Below, in pieces: positions 23,426 to 31,723 of a stretch of 64,000 nt of DNA (position 1 is the first letter of the stretch; every line of letters starts with the position of its first letter). The position numbers and the translations under genes were made by a program. Under the pieces are notes generated by a model that worked only from the letters and a program-made list of their open reading frames with translations, ran no database searches and was not told the origin of the DNA. This DNA comes from Bacillota bacterium (lineage in GTDB: Bacteria > Bacillota > Sulfobacillia > RBS10-35 > Bu92): the NCBI GenBank assembly GCA_014896375.1, contig JADBKN010000004.1:21816-85815 (forward strand), in the 5' to 3' direction.

Positions 23426-25260
23426 GGGCGTCCCTCCCGGCCAAAGCGGCGCTTCCACTCGTAGATGAGGTGCAGCGCGTCCCGTGGCGTGAGCGCGTCG
23501 GGATCGAGCGCACGGAGGAGGCGCTCCAGGGGGTGCGGTGGGCGCGCCTCCGCCACCGGGGCCGGAAAGAGGCTCAGCTGCGCCGGCGACGCGACCCCCT
23601 CCTCCGCCTGCGCCGCCACCTCCCGCGCGGACGCGGCTGCACCGCCGCCTTCGGACTCCAGGGCCGCCAGCACCTGCCGCGCCCGCGCGAGCACCGCCTC
23701 CGGCAGCCCGGCCAGCGCCGCCACATGGATGCCGTAGCTGCGGTCGGCGGCGCCGGGGCGCACGTGGTGCAGGAAGACGATCTCCCCGCTCTCCGGCCGC
23801 TCCTCCACCGCCATCGTGAGGTTGCGCACGCCGGGCAGGCGGCCCTCCAGCGCCGTGAGCTCCTGGTAGTGTGTCGTGAACACGGTGCGCGCCTTCACGC
23901 GCAGGATGAGGTCCTCCGCCACCGCCCAAGCGATCGCTAAGCCGTCGTAGGTGCTCGTGCCGCGGCCGATCTCGTCCACCACCACGAGGCTGCGCTCCGT
24001 GGCGTGGCGCAGGATGCGGCTCGTCTCCACCATCTCCCGCATGAAGGTGGACTCGCCGGCGGCCAGGTCGTCGCTCGCGCCGATGCGCGTGAAGATGGCG
24101 TCGGCGAGGCCGATGCGCGCGTGCGAGGCCGGCACGAAGCTGCCCGCCTGCGCGAGCAGCACGCAGAGCGCCGCCGCGCGCGCATAGGTGGATTTGCCGG
24201 CCATGTTCGGCCCCGTCAGGAGGAGGAAGCGCCCCTCCGCATCCATGTGCACGTCGTTGGGCACGTAGCGGCCGGGGCCCATGAGGGCCTCCACCACCGG
24301 GTGGCGCAGCGCCTGCACCTCGAGCACCGGCTCCTCGCACAGCGCGGGCCGCACGTACCCCCGCGCGGCCGCCAGCTCGGCAAAGCCCGCAATGACATCG
24401 AAGACGGCTAGGGCGCGCGCCAGGCGCTGCAGCTCCGCCGCGCGGCCGGCGACGCGCGCGCACAGCTCGCAGAAGATCTCCTCCTCGAGCTCCAGGGCGC
24501 GCTCCGCCGCGTGGGTGAGCCGGTCTTCAAGTTCCTTGAGCTCGCCCGTCACGTACCGCTCCGCGTTGGCGAGCGTCTGCTTGCGGACGTAGTCGGCCGG
24601 CACGGCGCGCCGGTGCGCGTGGGTGACCTCGATGTAGTAGCCGAACACCTTGTTGTAGCCGATTTTGAGGGAACGGATGCCGGTGCGCTCCCGCTCCCTC
24701 TGCTCCAGGCGCGCGAGCGTGTCGCGGCTGTCGCGCTGCAGGGCGCGCAACTCGTCGAGCTCCGCCGAGACGCCCTCCCGCACCGTGCCGCCGTCCGCCA
24801 CGCTGAGGGGCGGCCGTTCGGAGAGGATCTCCTCAAGGGCGGAGGAGACATCCGCGGGCGGCTCCAGGTCCGCGGCATGCTCCGCGAGCACCCCGGCCGC
24901 CGCCTCGCCGGCTGCGGCGCGCACGCGCGCCGCAGCCCGCAGCGATTCCCTCAACGCGGCGAGGTCGCGCGGCGTGGCGCGCCCGGTGGCGGCGCGCGCC
25001 ACGAGCCGTTCCACGTCGTGCGCCCCCTTGAGCGCCAACCGCACCGCGGCGCGGGCCGTCCCGTCCTGGAGGAGCGCGGCCACCGCCTCAAGGCGCGCCT
25101 CGATAGCGCGCCGCTCCCGCAGGGGGAAGTCCAGCCAGCGCCGCAGAAGGCGGGCGCCCAGCGGCGTGGCTCGCGGTGACGGGCGACGCCCCGAAGCCTC
25201 ATCCTCATCGACGAGCTCGGCCGGGGGACGTCGACGGAGGACGGCATCGCCATCGCTCAC
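23422..25260 (-). CDS. mutS: MutS, 5'-truncated: core, clamp and ATPase domains only
   Basis: The 612-residue frame aligns with MutS from the lever/core domain onward ([16 protein letters not shown] near residue 33), through the clamp, to a complete ATPase (Walker [10 protein letters not shown] around residue 350, [34 protein letters not shown]) and C-terminal helix region. MutS is normally about 850 residues; the N-terminal mismatch-binding domain with its Phe-x-Glu motif and the connector domain are absent. The first 30 residues have no MutS similarity and are antisense to a decayed mutS fragment on the plus strand. The product could not recognise mismatches in the usual way. Breakpoint is near 25,165-25,190. 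True start unknown. Confidence 0.85.
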   Translation of the reverse strand: MSDGDAVLRRRPPAELVDEDEASGRRPSPRATPLGARLLRRWLDFPLRERRAIEARLEAVAALLQDGTARAAVRLALKGAHDVERLVARAATGRATPRDLAALRESLRAAARVRAAAGEAAAGVLAEHAADLEPPADVSSALEEILSERPPLSVADGGTVREGVSAELDELRALQRDSRDTLARLEQRERERTGIRSLKIGYNKVFGYYIEVTHAHRRAVPADYVRKQTLANAERYVTGELKELEDRLTHAAERALELEEEIFCELCARVAGRAAELQRLARALAVFDVIAGFAELAAARGYVRPALCEEPVLEVQALRHPVVEALMGPGRYVPNDVHMDAEGRFLLLTGPNMAGKSTYARAAALCVLLAQAGSFVPASHARIGLADAIFTRIGASDDLAAGESTFMREMVETSRILRHATERSLVVVDEIGRGTSTYDGLAIAWAVAEDLILRVKARTVFTTHYQELTALEGRLPGVRNLTMAVEERPESGEIVFLHHVRPGAADRSYGIHVAALAGLPEAVLARARQVLAALESEGGGAAASAREVAAQAEEGVASPAQLSLFPAPVAEARPPHPLERLLRALDPDALTPRDALHLIYEWKRRFGREGRP

Positions 25261-25556
25261 GCGGTGATCAGTACATCCACGACGTCGTCGGCGCTAAGGC
25301 GCTCGTGTCAGAGCCCCATTTCACGAACTGGCGGCGCTCGAAGGGCGGCTTTCCGGGCTGGTGAACGTCCACATGGGCGTCGAGGTCGAGGCGGAGCGGA
25401 TCCCTCTTTACGTATCGGCTCCGCCCGGGGCGTTCCCGCTCGTACGGCATCGCCGTCGCCGCTCGAGCCGAGGCTCCCGGAGCGGATCATTCGCGGAAGC
25501 GCTCTTGAAGCGCTACGGCAGCCGGACGCCGGAAGAGCAGCCGGCGCTTTTTGAGG
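25185..25556 (+). pseudogene. Decayed C-terminal fragment of a second mutS-family gene
   Basis: Reading the plus strand with frame changes gives a continuous MutS ATPase end: [20 protein letters not shown] (from about 25190), [57 protein letters not shown], then LPERII and ALEALRQ before a stop near 25556. At least three frameshifts separate these pieces. Sequence differs clearly from the minus-strand mutS (for example [12 protein letters not shown] against [12 protein letters not shown]), so it is a divergent paralogue and not a simple inverted copy. It lies head to head with the truncated mutS and shares its breakpoint. Confidence 0.8.
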
Positions 25557-25570
25557 GAAACCGACCACGG

Positions 25571-25726
25571 TCAGAGACGGCGGGGGATGATCCCGGTCGA
25601 GACGACGCTCGGCACGACGGAGTCCCGCCCGCCGGAGACGGCCACAAGGAGCCGTGCCCCCGGGGGCAGGAGACCCTGCCGCGCCGCGCGGCGGATCGCC
25701 TCCTCGACGGCCGTCCCGCCTTCCAC
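25571..25726 (-). pseudogene. Truncated TilS-like (PP-loop) 5' gene fragment
   Basis: A 51-codon frame starts at GTG 25726 behind GGGGAGG and reads AVEEAIRRAARQGLLPPGA followed by RLLVAVSGGRDSV, the start and PP-loop motif (SGGxDS) of tRNA(Ile)-lysidine synthetase TilS and related ATPases. The similarity ends right after the motif and the frame stops 14 codons later, so only the first 10-15 percent of such a gene is present. It lies between the decayed mutS fragment and the hydrolase gene. Confidence 0.5.
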
Positions 25727-25774
25727 TTCTCGACCTCCCCCGGCCGCCCCGCAGGGATCTGCGGGCGGGCGCCT

Positions 25775-26404
25775 TCAACCTTCTCCGCCGGCCAGCCAGG
25801 CGCGCGCCAGCTCGATGTCCTGCGGCCGGATCTCGTGGCCGGCGTCCGTCCAGCGCAGCGTCACATCGGCGCCGGCGGCCTTCAGCCGCCCCGCCAGCCG
25901 CTCTGGGTGGCCGGCCGGCACCACCGCGTCCCGGCGGCCGGCGAGGATCAGCACGCGCACGCCGTGGAGCGCCGGCGGCCGCGGCGGCTCCAGCGGCACC
26001 ATGGCGCGGAAGAGCACGGCCGACGGCAGCGTGCCGGGCTCCAAGAGCAGGAGGCTGGCGGCGATGTTCGCGCCGTTCGAGTACCCGACGGCCACCAGGC
26101 CCTGCGGCTCGAAGCCGTGGCGCGCGGCCGCCTCGGGGATGAACGCCGCCAGCTCCTGCGTGCGCCGGATGAGGTCGGCATCATCAAAGACGCCCTCCGC
26201 CAGCCGGCGGAACCAGCGCCGCGCCGTGCCCTCCAGCACCTTCCCGCGCACGCCGAGGAGGTTCGCCTCCGGGTCCAGCGCGCGGCCGAGGGGCACGAGG
26301 TCCCGCTCGTCGCCGCCCGTGCCGTGTAGGAGGAGCAACGTGCGCCGCGCCCCTGCGCGGCCGGGCAGGAAGACGTGCCAGAAGCCGAGGATCTCTTCCG
26401 CCAC
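25775..26404 (-). CDS. mhqD: Alpha/beta hydrolase, MhqD-like carboxylesterase/phospholipase
   Basis: The 209-residue protein is a compact alpha/beta hydrolase of the phospholipase/carboxylesterase group: LLLLHGTGGDERDLVPLG, nucleophile Ser in GYSNGAN, Asp in GRRDAVVP and His in DAGHEI. In Bacillus, MhqD is co-regulated with the ring-cleavage dioxygenase MhqO by the MarR-type repressor MhqR in response to quinones and diamide. Here all three lie in one operon in the order regulator, dioxygenase, hydrolase. GTG 26404 follows GGAGCGGTAGGGG; the gap to the dioxygenase stop is 5 nt. Confidence 0.85.
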   Translation of the reverse strand: MAEEILGFWHVFLPGRAGARRTLLLLHGTGGDERDLVPLGRALDPEANLLGVRGKVLEGTARRWFRRLAEGVFDDADLIRRTQELAAFIPEAAARHGFEPQGLVAVGYSNGANIAASLLLLEPGTLPSAVLFRAMVPLEPPRPPALHGVRVLILAGRRDAVVPAGHPERLAGRLKAAGADVTLRWTDAGHEIRPQDIELARAWLAGGEG

Positions 26405-26409
26405 GGCCC

Positions 26410-27396
26410 CTACCGCTCCTCCAGCCCGGCCAGCGCGCGCGTGTCCAGCGGGCGCAGGTGCGCCTCGATGGTCGCGCGGTAGGGCTCCAGGTACGGCGGC
26501 AGCGCGAGCCGCTCTCCGAGGTGTTCGAAGTCCTCGTCGGCCTCGAAGCCCGGCCCGTCGGTGGCCAGCTCGTACAGGATGCCGTTCGGCTCCCGGAAGT
26601 AGATCGACCGGAAGTAGAAGCGCTCCACGATGCCCGAGGTACGGAAGCCGCGGCCCTCCAGGCGCTCCAGCCAGGCCGCGTGCTCCTCCGCGTCCGGCAC
26701 GCGGAAGGCGACGTGATGCACGCCGCCCTTCCCCTGCCGCTCCGGCGGCAGGTCGGGCCGCTCCTCCACGTGCACCTCCGCGCCGGGACCGCCCGCGCCG
26801 GTGGCGTAGACGAGGACCTCGCCGCCGCCCGGGGCCTCGTAGCGGCCGGCGGGACGGAAGCCCAACACCTCGGTCAGCACGCGCACGGACGGTTCGGCCT
26901 CGCGCACGGTGATCGTCACCGGGCCGAGGCCGCGGATGCCGAACTCCGCCGGGACGGGGCTCCGTTCCCAGGGACGGCCGCCCGGGACGCCGGCCTCCCC
27001 GTCCTCCGCGGTGAGGACGAGGCGCTGGCCTTCGAAGTCGCGGAAGGCGAGGGTCAGGCGGCCGGCGCGCGGCTGGGGCTCGTCGTGCTCCACACCCAGG
27101 CGCTCGAAGCGCTCCCGCCAGTAGTCCAGGGCGCGCCGGTCCGGCACGCGCAGGCCCACGCTGGAGATGCTGTGCGTGCCCGGCCGGTCGGGGGCGAGGT
27201 GCGGGATGTCGAAGAAGGTCAGCTCCGTCCCGGGGCGTCCGCGCTCGTCCCCGTAGAAGAGGTGGTAGGAGGTGACGTCGTCCTGGTTGACCGTCTTCTT
27301 CACGAGGCGCAGGCCCAAGGTCCGCGTGTAGAAGCGGACGTTGCCGGGGGCGTCCGCCGTCAGCGCCGAGACGTGATGGATGCCTAAGAGCTCCAT
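26410..27396 (-). CDS. mhqO: VOC-family ring-cleaving dioxygenase, MhqO-like
   Basis: This 328-residue protein contains two vicinal-oxygen-chelate modules (IHHVSALTADAPGNVRFYTRTLGL at the start; second copy from about residue 150) with metal-ligand candidates His8, the His in GGVHHVAFRV and Glu in GILYELATD. It matches the MhqO/LinE-type extradiol dioxygenase-like family that detoxifies hydroquinones. Its start overlaps the end of the MarR-family gene by 13 nt, and MhqD follows after 5 nt. Confidence 0.88.
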   Translation of the reverse strand: MELLGIHHVSALTADAPGNVRFYTRTLGLRLVKKTVNQDDVTSYHLFYGDERGRPGTELTFFDIPHLAPDRPGTHSISSVGLRVPDRRALDYWRERFERLGVEHDEPQPRAGRLTLAFRDFEGQRLVLTAEDGEAGVPGGRPWERSPVPAEFGIRGLGPVTITVREAEPSVRVLTEVLGFRPAGRYEAPGGGEVLVYATGAGGPGAEVHVEERPDLPPERQGKGGVHHVAFRVPDAEEHAAWLERLEGRGFRTSGIVERFYFRSIYFREPNGILYELATDGPGFEADEDFEHLGERLALPPYLEPYRATIEAHLRPLDTRALAGLEER

Positions 27397-27884
27397 GGTC
27401 CACGACTCCTCTCACGCGCCGCGCCACGGCCGCCTGAGGCCGGCGGCGGAGAGCGGCGTGCCCGTTCCAGTTTGCGCAGGAGCGCGAGCAGGCGGCGGCG
27501 CTCCTCGAGGCTCAGCGCTTCGAACTGCGCCGCCTGCAGCCTCTCCTGCTCCGGCACAACCTCCGAGTAGAGGCGGCGCCCGGCGGGTGTCAGGCGCAGA
27601 CGCTTGACGCGGCCTTCGCGCTCGCGCTGCAGGAGCCCGCGCGCTTCCAGCCGGGCGACGAGCTGCGCCACGTTCCCCTGTGTGACGAAGAGCCGGCGCG
27701 CCAGCTCGCCCTGCGTGATGCCTTCCGCCGCGCCGACCTGTGCGAGGACGTCGAACTGCGCCGCCGTGAGGTCCCAGCGCCGCAGGTGCGCGGCCGCCGC
27801 GCGCAGGTTCTGGCCATACGCGCGCGCCAGCCGGAACCAGAGCAGGAGGCCGAGCCGGCGGGCGGCGCGCGCTTCACGGTCCAT
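27384..27884 (-). CDS. mhqR: MarR-family regulator, MhqR-like
   Basis: The 166-residue protein has the MarR winged helix (LTAAQFDVLAQVGAAEGITQGELARRLFVTQGNVAQLVARLEARGLLQRE) and long dimerisation helices. By operon context it should repress the dioxygenase and hydrolase genes that follow and respond to quinone-like electrophiles, as MhqR does in Bacillus; no cysteine sensor is evident. ATG 27884 is preferred over an in-frame ATG at 27911 because AGGAGGGG lies between them, 9 nt upstream. A perfect 12-bp palindrome sits 33 nt upstream of the start. The C-terminal tail is basic and low-complexity. Confidence 0.85.
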   Translation of the reverse strand: MDREARAARRLGLLLWFRLARAYGQNLRAAAAHLRRWDLTAAQFDVLAQVGAAEGITQGELARRLFVTQGNVAQLVARLEARGLLQREREGRVKRLRLTPAGRRLYSEVVPEQERLQAAQFEALSLEERRRLLALLRKLERARRSPPPASGGRGAARERSRGPWSS

Positions 27885-27916
27885 CTGGACAACTCCCCTC
27901 CTGTCGTCCATTACAC

Positions 27917-27928
27917 TTTAGAACTAAA
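27917..27928. promoter_or_regulatory. Palindrome TTTAGAACTAAA, likely MarR-family operator
   Basis: A perfect 12-bp inverted repeat, AT-rich in a GC-rich region, lies between the mhqR-like start and the divergent liv operon. Self-encoded MarR regulators usually bind such sites; which of the two operons it controls is inference. Confidence 0.5.
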
Positions 27929-28060
27929 CCTTCTGAGGTGCAAGCCGGATCGGACCGTGTGCGCCACCATGGGCTGGCAAGCAGCAGGAAATCTCAAATA
28001 CGAAGTCGTATACGATTTCCCACTCACCGTCCGGGCGCTGCCCATGAGCGGGGTGCGGCC

Positions 28061-28963
28061 GTGTCACTGGAGCAGCGGGTACTGCAGCTCTTCGTCTCCG
28101 GTGTGACGAACGGGTCCATCTATGCGCTCCTCGGCCTCGGCTTGGTCCTCGTCTACAGCACCACGCGCGTCGTCAACGTCGCCATCGGCGATTTCGCCAC
28201 GCTCTGCGCGCTGGCGGCCGCCACCCTGGTGACCCGCGGCTGGGGCCTCCTGCCGGCCGTGGCCGCCGGTGCCCTCCTTGCCGCCGCGGCGGCCGCGCTG
28301 GCCTACCGCGTCGCCATCCACCCCGCGCGCCGGCGCGGGGCCGATCCTGTCACGCTCATGATCATCACCATCGCCCTGCACCTGGCCCTGCAGGGGACCG
28401 CCCAGGCGCTGTGGGGCACGCAGCCCTACACGCTGCCCGCCCTGAGCCCGGGCCCCCCCGTGCACGTCCTCCTCGCCGTCGTGGACCGCCAAAAGCTCTG
28501 GGTGCTCGCCGTCAGCTTCGCGATCGTGACCCTCCTTGCGCTCTTCTTCAACCGCACCACGGCCGGGCGCGCGCTCCGTGCCTGCGCCGTCAATCCCACG
28601 GCCGCGCGCCTCACCGGCATCCCCGTGCACCGCATGGGCCTGGCGGCGTTCGCGCTGGGCGCGGTGCTGGCGGCTGTCAGCGGCGCGCTCATCGCCCCCA
28701 TCACCCTGGCCACATATGACATGGGCCTCATGCTCGGCCTCAAGGGCTTCGTGGGCGCGGTGATCGGCGGGCTCGTGAACTATCCTCTCACGGTGGCCGG
28801 CTGCATCCTCCTGGGGTTGCTGGAATCCTTCGCCGCCGGCTTCCTGGCGTCAGGCTATCGGGACGCAGTGGCGTTCGTGGTGCTGATCGCCGTGCTGATG
28901 GCGCGCGCGCTGCCGCTTCTGAGGCATGGCGTCATGGTGAGTGAGGAGGCGGCGAAGGAATAA
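28061..28963 (+). CDS. livH: Branched-chain amino acid ABC transporter permease LivH
   Basis: About 300 residues with eight to nine helices and LivH family patterns: GVTNGSIYALLGLGLVLVYSTTRVVNVAIGDF at the N-terminus, ARLTGIPVHRMGLAAFALGAVLA, and GLKGFVGAVIGGL. It forms half of the membrane channel together with the LivM part of the next polypeptide. GTG 28061 is the last start before the conserved region; the frame is open to 27938 but that part is not LivH-like. Stop and next start overlap as TAATG, so translation is coupled. Confidence 0.9.
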   Translation: MSLEQRVLQLFVSGVTNGSIYALLGLGLVLVYSTTRVVNVAIGDFATLCALAAATLVTRGWGLLPAVAAGALLAAAAAALAYRVAIHPARRRGADPVTLMIITIALHLALQGTAQALWGTQPYTLPALSPGPPVHVLLAVVDRQKLWVLAVSFAIVTLLALFFNRTTAGRALRACAVNPTAARLTGIPVHRMGLAAFALGAVLAAVSGALIAPITLATYDMGLMLGLKGFVGAVIGGLVNYPLTVAGCILLGLLESFAAGFLASGYRDAVAFVVLIAVLMARALPLLRHGVMVSEEAAKE

Positions 28964-31653
28964 TGAGGATCCGTGGGCGCGAGGCCGCGGGCCTGGCCGC
29001 TGCCGCCGCATGGGCGCTCCTCCCGTGGGCGGTCAGCGATCGCCTCTCGCTCTCCATCTTCGTCCTCATCGGACTCTACGTGCCGGTGGTGGCCGGCGTC
29101 GCGCTGCTCGCCGGACACGCAGGCCAGGTCTCCCTGGGCCAGGCGGCGTTCTACGGCCTCGGCGCCTACGGCAGCGCCATCCTCTCCACGCGGCTCGGCG
29201 TGCCGCCTCTCCTCAGCATCCCCGCCGCCGTGGCCGTCACCGGGTTGGCGGCCTACGCCATCGGCCGGCCGATCTTCCTGCTGCGCGGCCACTACCTGGT
29301 CGTCGCCACACTGGGGCTCAACGTCATCGTCAGCGTGGTCCTGCGGCAGTGGGTGAGCCTCACCGGTGGGGCGAGCGGCATCAAGGACGTGCCGCCGCTC
29401 GCGGTGGGGCCCTTCGAGATCCGCGGCGACCTGGGCTACTACTACGTGACGGGCGCCTTGGCCGCCGCCTCGCTGGTGCTCTGCGCCCACCTCGTCCGTT
29501 CCCGCTACGGACGCGCGCTCCAACTCGTGCGGACGAGCGAGACGGCCGCGGAGACCCTGGGCATCGACCCGTCCCGCGCGAAGACGGGCGTGTTCGTCCT
29601 CAGCGCCATGCTCGCGGCCGCGCCGGGCGCGCTCTATGCGCACTACCTCGCGTACGTGAACCCGGCCCCCTTCGAGTTCACCTTCTCCGTGGACGTGCTG
29701 ATGATGGGCGTCATCGGCGGACTGCCGCACGTGCCCGGCGCCCTCGTGGGCACGGCCCTCGCCGTCCTCTTGCGGGAGGCCCTGCGCAGCTTCGTGCCGC
29801 GCATCTTCGGCGGGGCCGCCACGGGGGAGTTCGAGTCGATCGCCTTCGGCCTTCTGTTGGCCGCCGTGACGGTGCTGTCGCCGGACGGCCTCTGGCCGCA
29901 CCTGAGGGACGCGGCGCTTTGGGCGGCGCGCGGCGGGCGGCGCCGCGCGGCGGAGAGCCGTGGCACGAGCAGCCCGGCGGATGCGGCCGCGTCCGCACGC
30001 GGGGAGGAGTCCGTGGCACCACGCGCGCTGCCTGCCCGGGGCGCCGCTCAAATGGTGGACGCGGACGGCGCGGGCGACGTCGTGCATGGGGGACGCGCGG
30101 CCGCCACCGCTCCGGTCCTCGAGGTCGAGGGCGTGCGGCGAGACTTCGGCGGCCTCACGGCCGTGAGCGGCGTCTCCTTCACCGTTCGCCCAGGCGAGGT
30201 GTTCGCCGTCATCGGCCCCAACGGCGCAGGCAAGACCACGCTCTTCAACCTGGTCTCGGGCGTGCTGCGCGTCACGGCGGGGCGCATCGCACTGGAGGGG
30301 CGCGCCCTCGACCGGATGCCGGCCCACCGCGTGGCCGCGCTGGGGGTCGCGCGCACCTTCCAGACGCCGCGCCTCGCGCCGCGCCTGACCGCGCGGGAGA
30401 ACGTCATGGCCGGCCTGCACATGAGGCTGCGTGCGGGGATGCTGGGTTCGCTCCTGGGCCGCGCGCGCGCCGAAGAGAGGCGCGCAAGAGAGGAGGCCGG
30501 CCGGCTGCTCGACACCCTGGGCGCCGGCGCCTTCTGTGACACCCCGGCCGGGGACCTGCCCTTCGGCGCGCTGCGCCTCGTGGAACTGGCACGCGCCCTG
30601 GCCGCCCGTCCGAAGCTCCTCTTGCTCGACGAACCGGCCTCCGGGCTCAGCGCCGAGGAGCGCGCCGCCCTCTTCCGCCATGTGCGCCGCGCGGCCGATT
30701 CCGGCGTCGCAGTGCTGCTCGTGGAACACGACATGGACTTCGTGCTCGGGCTGGCCGACCACGTCCTCGTGCTGCATCACGGAGAGCCGATCGCCTGGGG
30801 CACGCCGGAGGAGATCCGCCGCGACGAGCGCGTGCTGGCGGCGTATCTCGGAGCGCCGGCGGCCGCCGCCGGCGCCGCCGCGTCGCCGCGCCCCACCCGT
30901 GCGCCGTCGGGGCCGCCGCTTCTCTCCGTGCGCGATGTGCGCGCCGGCTACGGCCGTATCCGCGTCCTCCACGGGGTGAGCTTCGAGGTTCACGAGGGAG
31001 AGGTCGTCGCCATCCTCGGGCCGAACGGCGCCGGCAAGACGACGCTGATGCGCGCTGTGGCCGGCCTTCTGCCCGCCGAGGGCGAGGTGGCGTACGCGGG
31101 CCGTCGCCTGGACCGCCTGCCGGCGGAGCGGATGGTGGCGCTCGGCGTGGCGCTGGTGCCGGAGCGGCGCGAGTTGTTGGAGTCGATGAGCGTGCGCGAC
31201 CACCTCATCTTGGGGGCCTATGCGCGTCGCGGTCGCGGTGCACGCCGGGAGGCGGCCGCAGACCTGGAGGAGGTGCTGGCGCTCTTCCCCGACCTGCGCG
31301 AAAAGGCAGCGTCCCCGGCCCGCTCGCTCTCGGGCGGCCAGCAGCAGATGCTGGCCATCGCGCGCGCCCTCATGAGCCGGCCCCGAGTGCTGCTGCTGGA
31401 CGAGCCGCTTCTCGGGCTCGCGCCGAAGGTAGTGGGCGAGATCCTCGAGACCGTCGCCCGGCTGCGCGAGCGCGGTCTGGCCGTGGTGATCGTGGAGCAG
31501 AACGCGGCCGCCACGCTGCGCGCCTGCGACCGCGCCTACGTGCTGCGCGGCGGGCGCATCGTGCACGAGGGCGCGGCGGCGGAGCTGGCGCGGGAGGGGC
31601 GCCTGCGGGGGCTCTTCATCGGCTCGGCGGCGGGAGGTGAGGGGGCCGGGTAG
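28963..31653 (+). CDS. LivM-LivG-LivF fusion: permease plus both ATPases in one protein
   Basis: One 896-residue frame carries three transporter parts. Residues 1-325 are LivM permease (AGHAGQVSLGQAAFYGLGAYGSA, YGRALQLVRTSETAAETLGID). After a 60-residue Ala/Arg-rich linker, residues 385-630 are LivG ATPase (Walker A GPNGAGKTT at about 418, LLLLDEPASGLS). After a second linker, residues 650-890 are LivF ATPase (Walker A at about 686, LSGGQQQ at about 789, LLLDEPLLGLAP). The LivG signature is LPFGALRL (about 532) instead of LSxGxQ, losing the serine and glutamine; that composite ATP site may be weakened. With both ATPases tethered, a complete transporter would need only LivH and the binding protein as further subunits. 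No frameshift is needed. Confidence 0.92.
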   Translation: MRIRGREAAGLAAAAAWALLPWAVSDRLSLSIFVLIGLYVPVVAGVALLAGHAGQVSLGQAAFYGLGAYGSAILSTRLGVPPLLSIPAAVAVTGLAAYAIGRPIFLLRGHYLVVATLGLNVIVSVVLRQWVSLTGGASGIKDVPPLAVGPFEIRGDLGYYYVTGALAAASLVLCAHLVRSRYGRALQLVRTSETAAETLGIDPSRAKTGVFVLSAMLAAAPGALYAHYLAYVNPAPFEFTFSVDVLMMGVIGGLPHVPGALVGTALAVLLREALRSFVPRIFGGAATGEFESIAFGLLLAAVTVLSPDGLWPHLRDAALWAARGGRRRAAESRGTSSPADAAASARGEESVAPRALPARGAAQMVDADGAGDVVHGGRAAATAPVLEVEGVRRDFGGLTAVSGVSFTVRPGEVFAVIGPNGAGKTTLFNLVSGVLRVTAGRIALEGRALDRMPAHRVAALGVARTFQTPRLAPRLTARENVMAGLHMRLRAGMLGSLLGRARAEERRAREEAGRLLDTLGAGAFCDTPAGDLPFGALRLVELARALAARPKLLLLDEPASGLSAEERAALFRHVRRAADSGVAVLLVEHDMDFVLGLADHVLVLHHGEPIAWGTPEEIRRDERVLAAYLGAPAAAAGAAASPRPTRAPSGPPLLSVRDVRAGYGRIRVLHGVSFEVHEGEVVAILGPNGAGKTTLMRAVAGLLPAEGEVAYAGRRLDRLPAERMVALGVALVPERRELLESMSVRDHLILGAYARRGRGARREAAADLEEVLALFPDLREKAASPARSLSGGQQQMLAIARALMSRPRVLLLDEPLLGLAPKVVGEILETVARLRERGLAVVIVEQNAAATLRACDRAYVLRGGRIVHEGAAAELAREGRLRGLFIGSAAGGEGAG

Positions 31654-31723
31654 GAAACACCGAGGCGGGCGGATGGCGGTACAGCGCGACGACCAGAGCG
31701 AATGAAGACAGGGAGGGGTGGAC

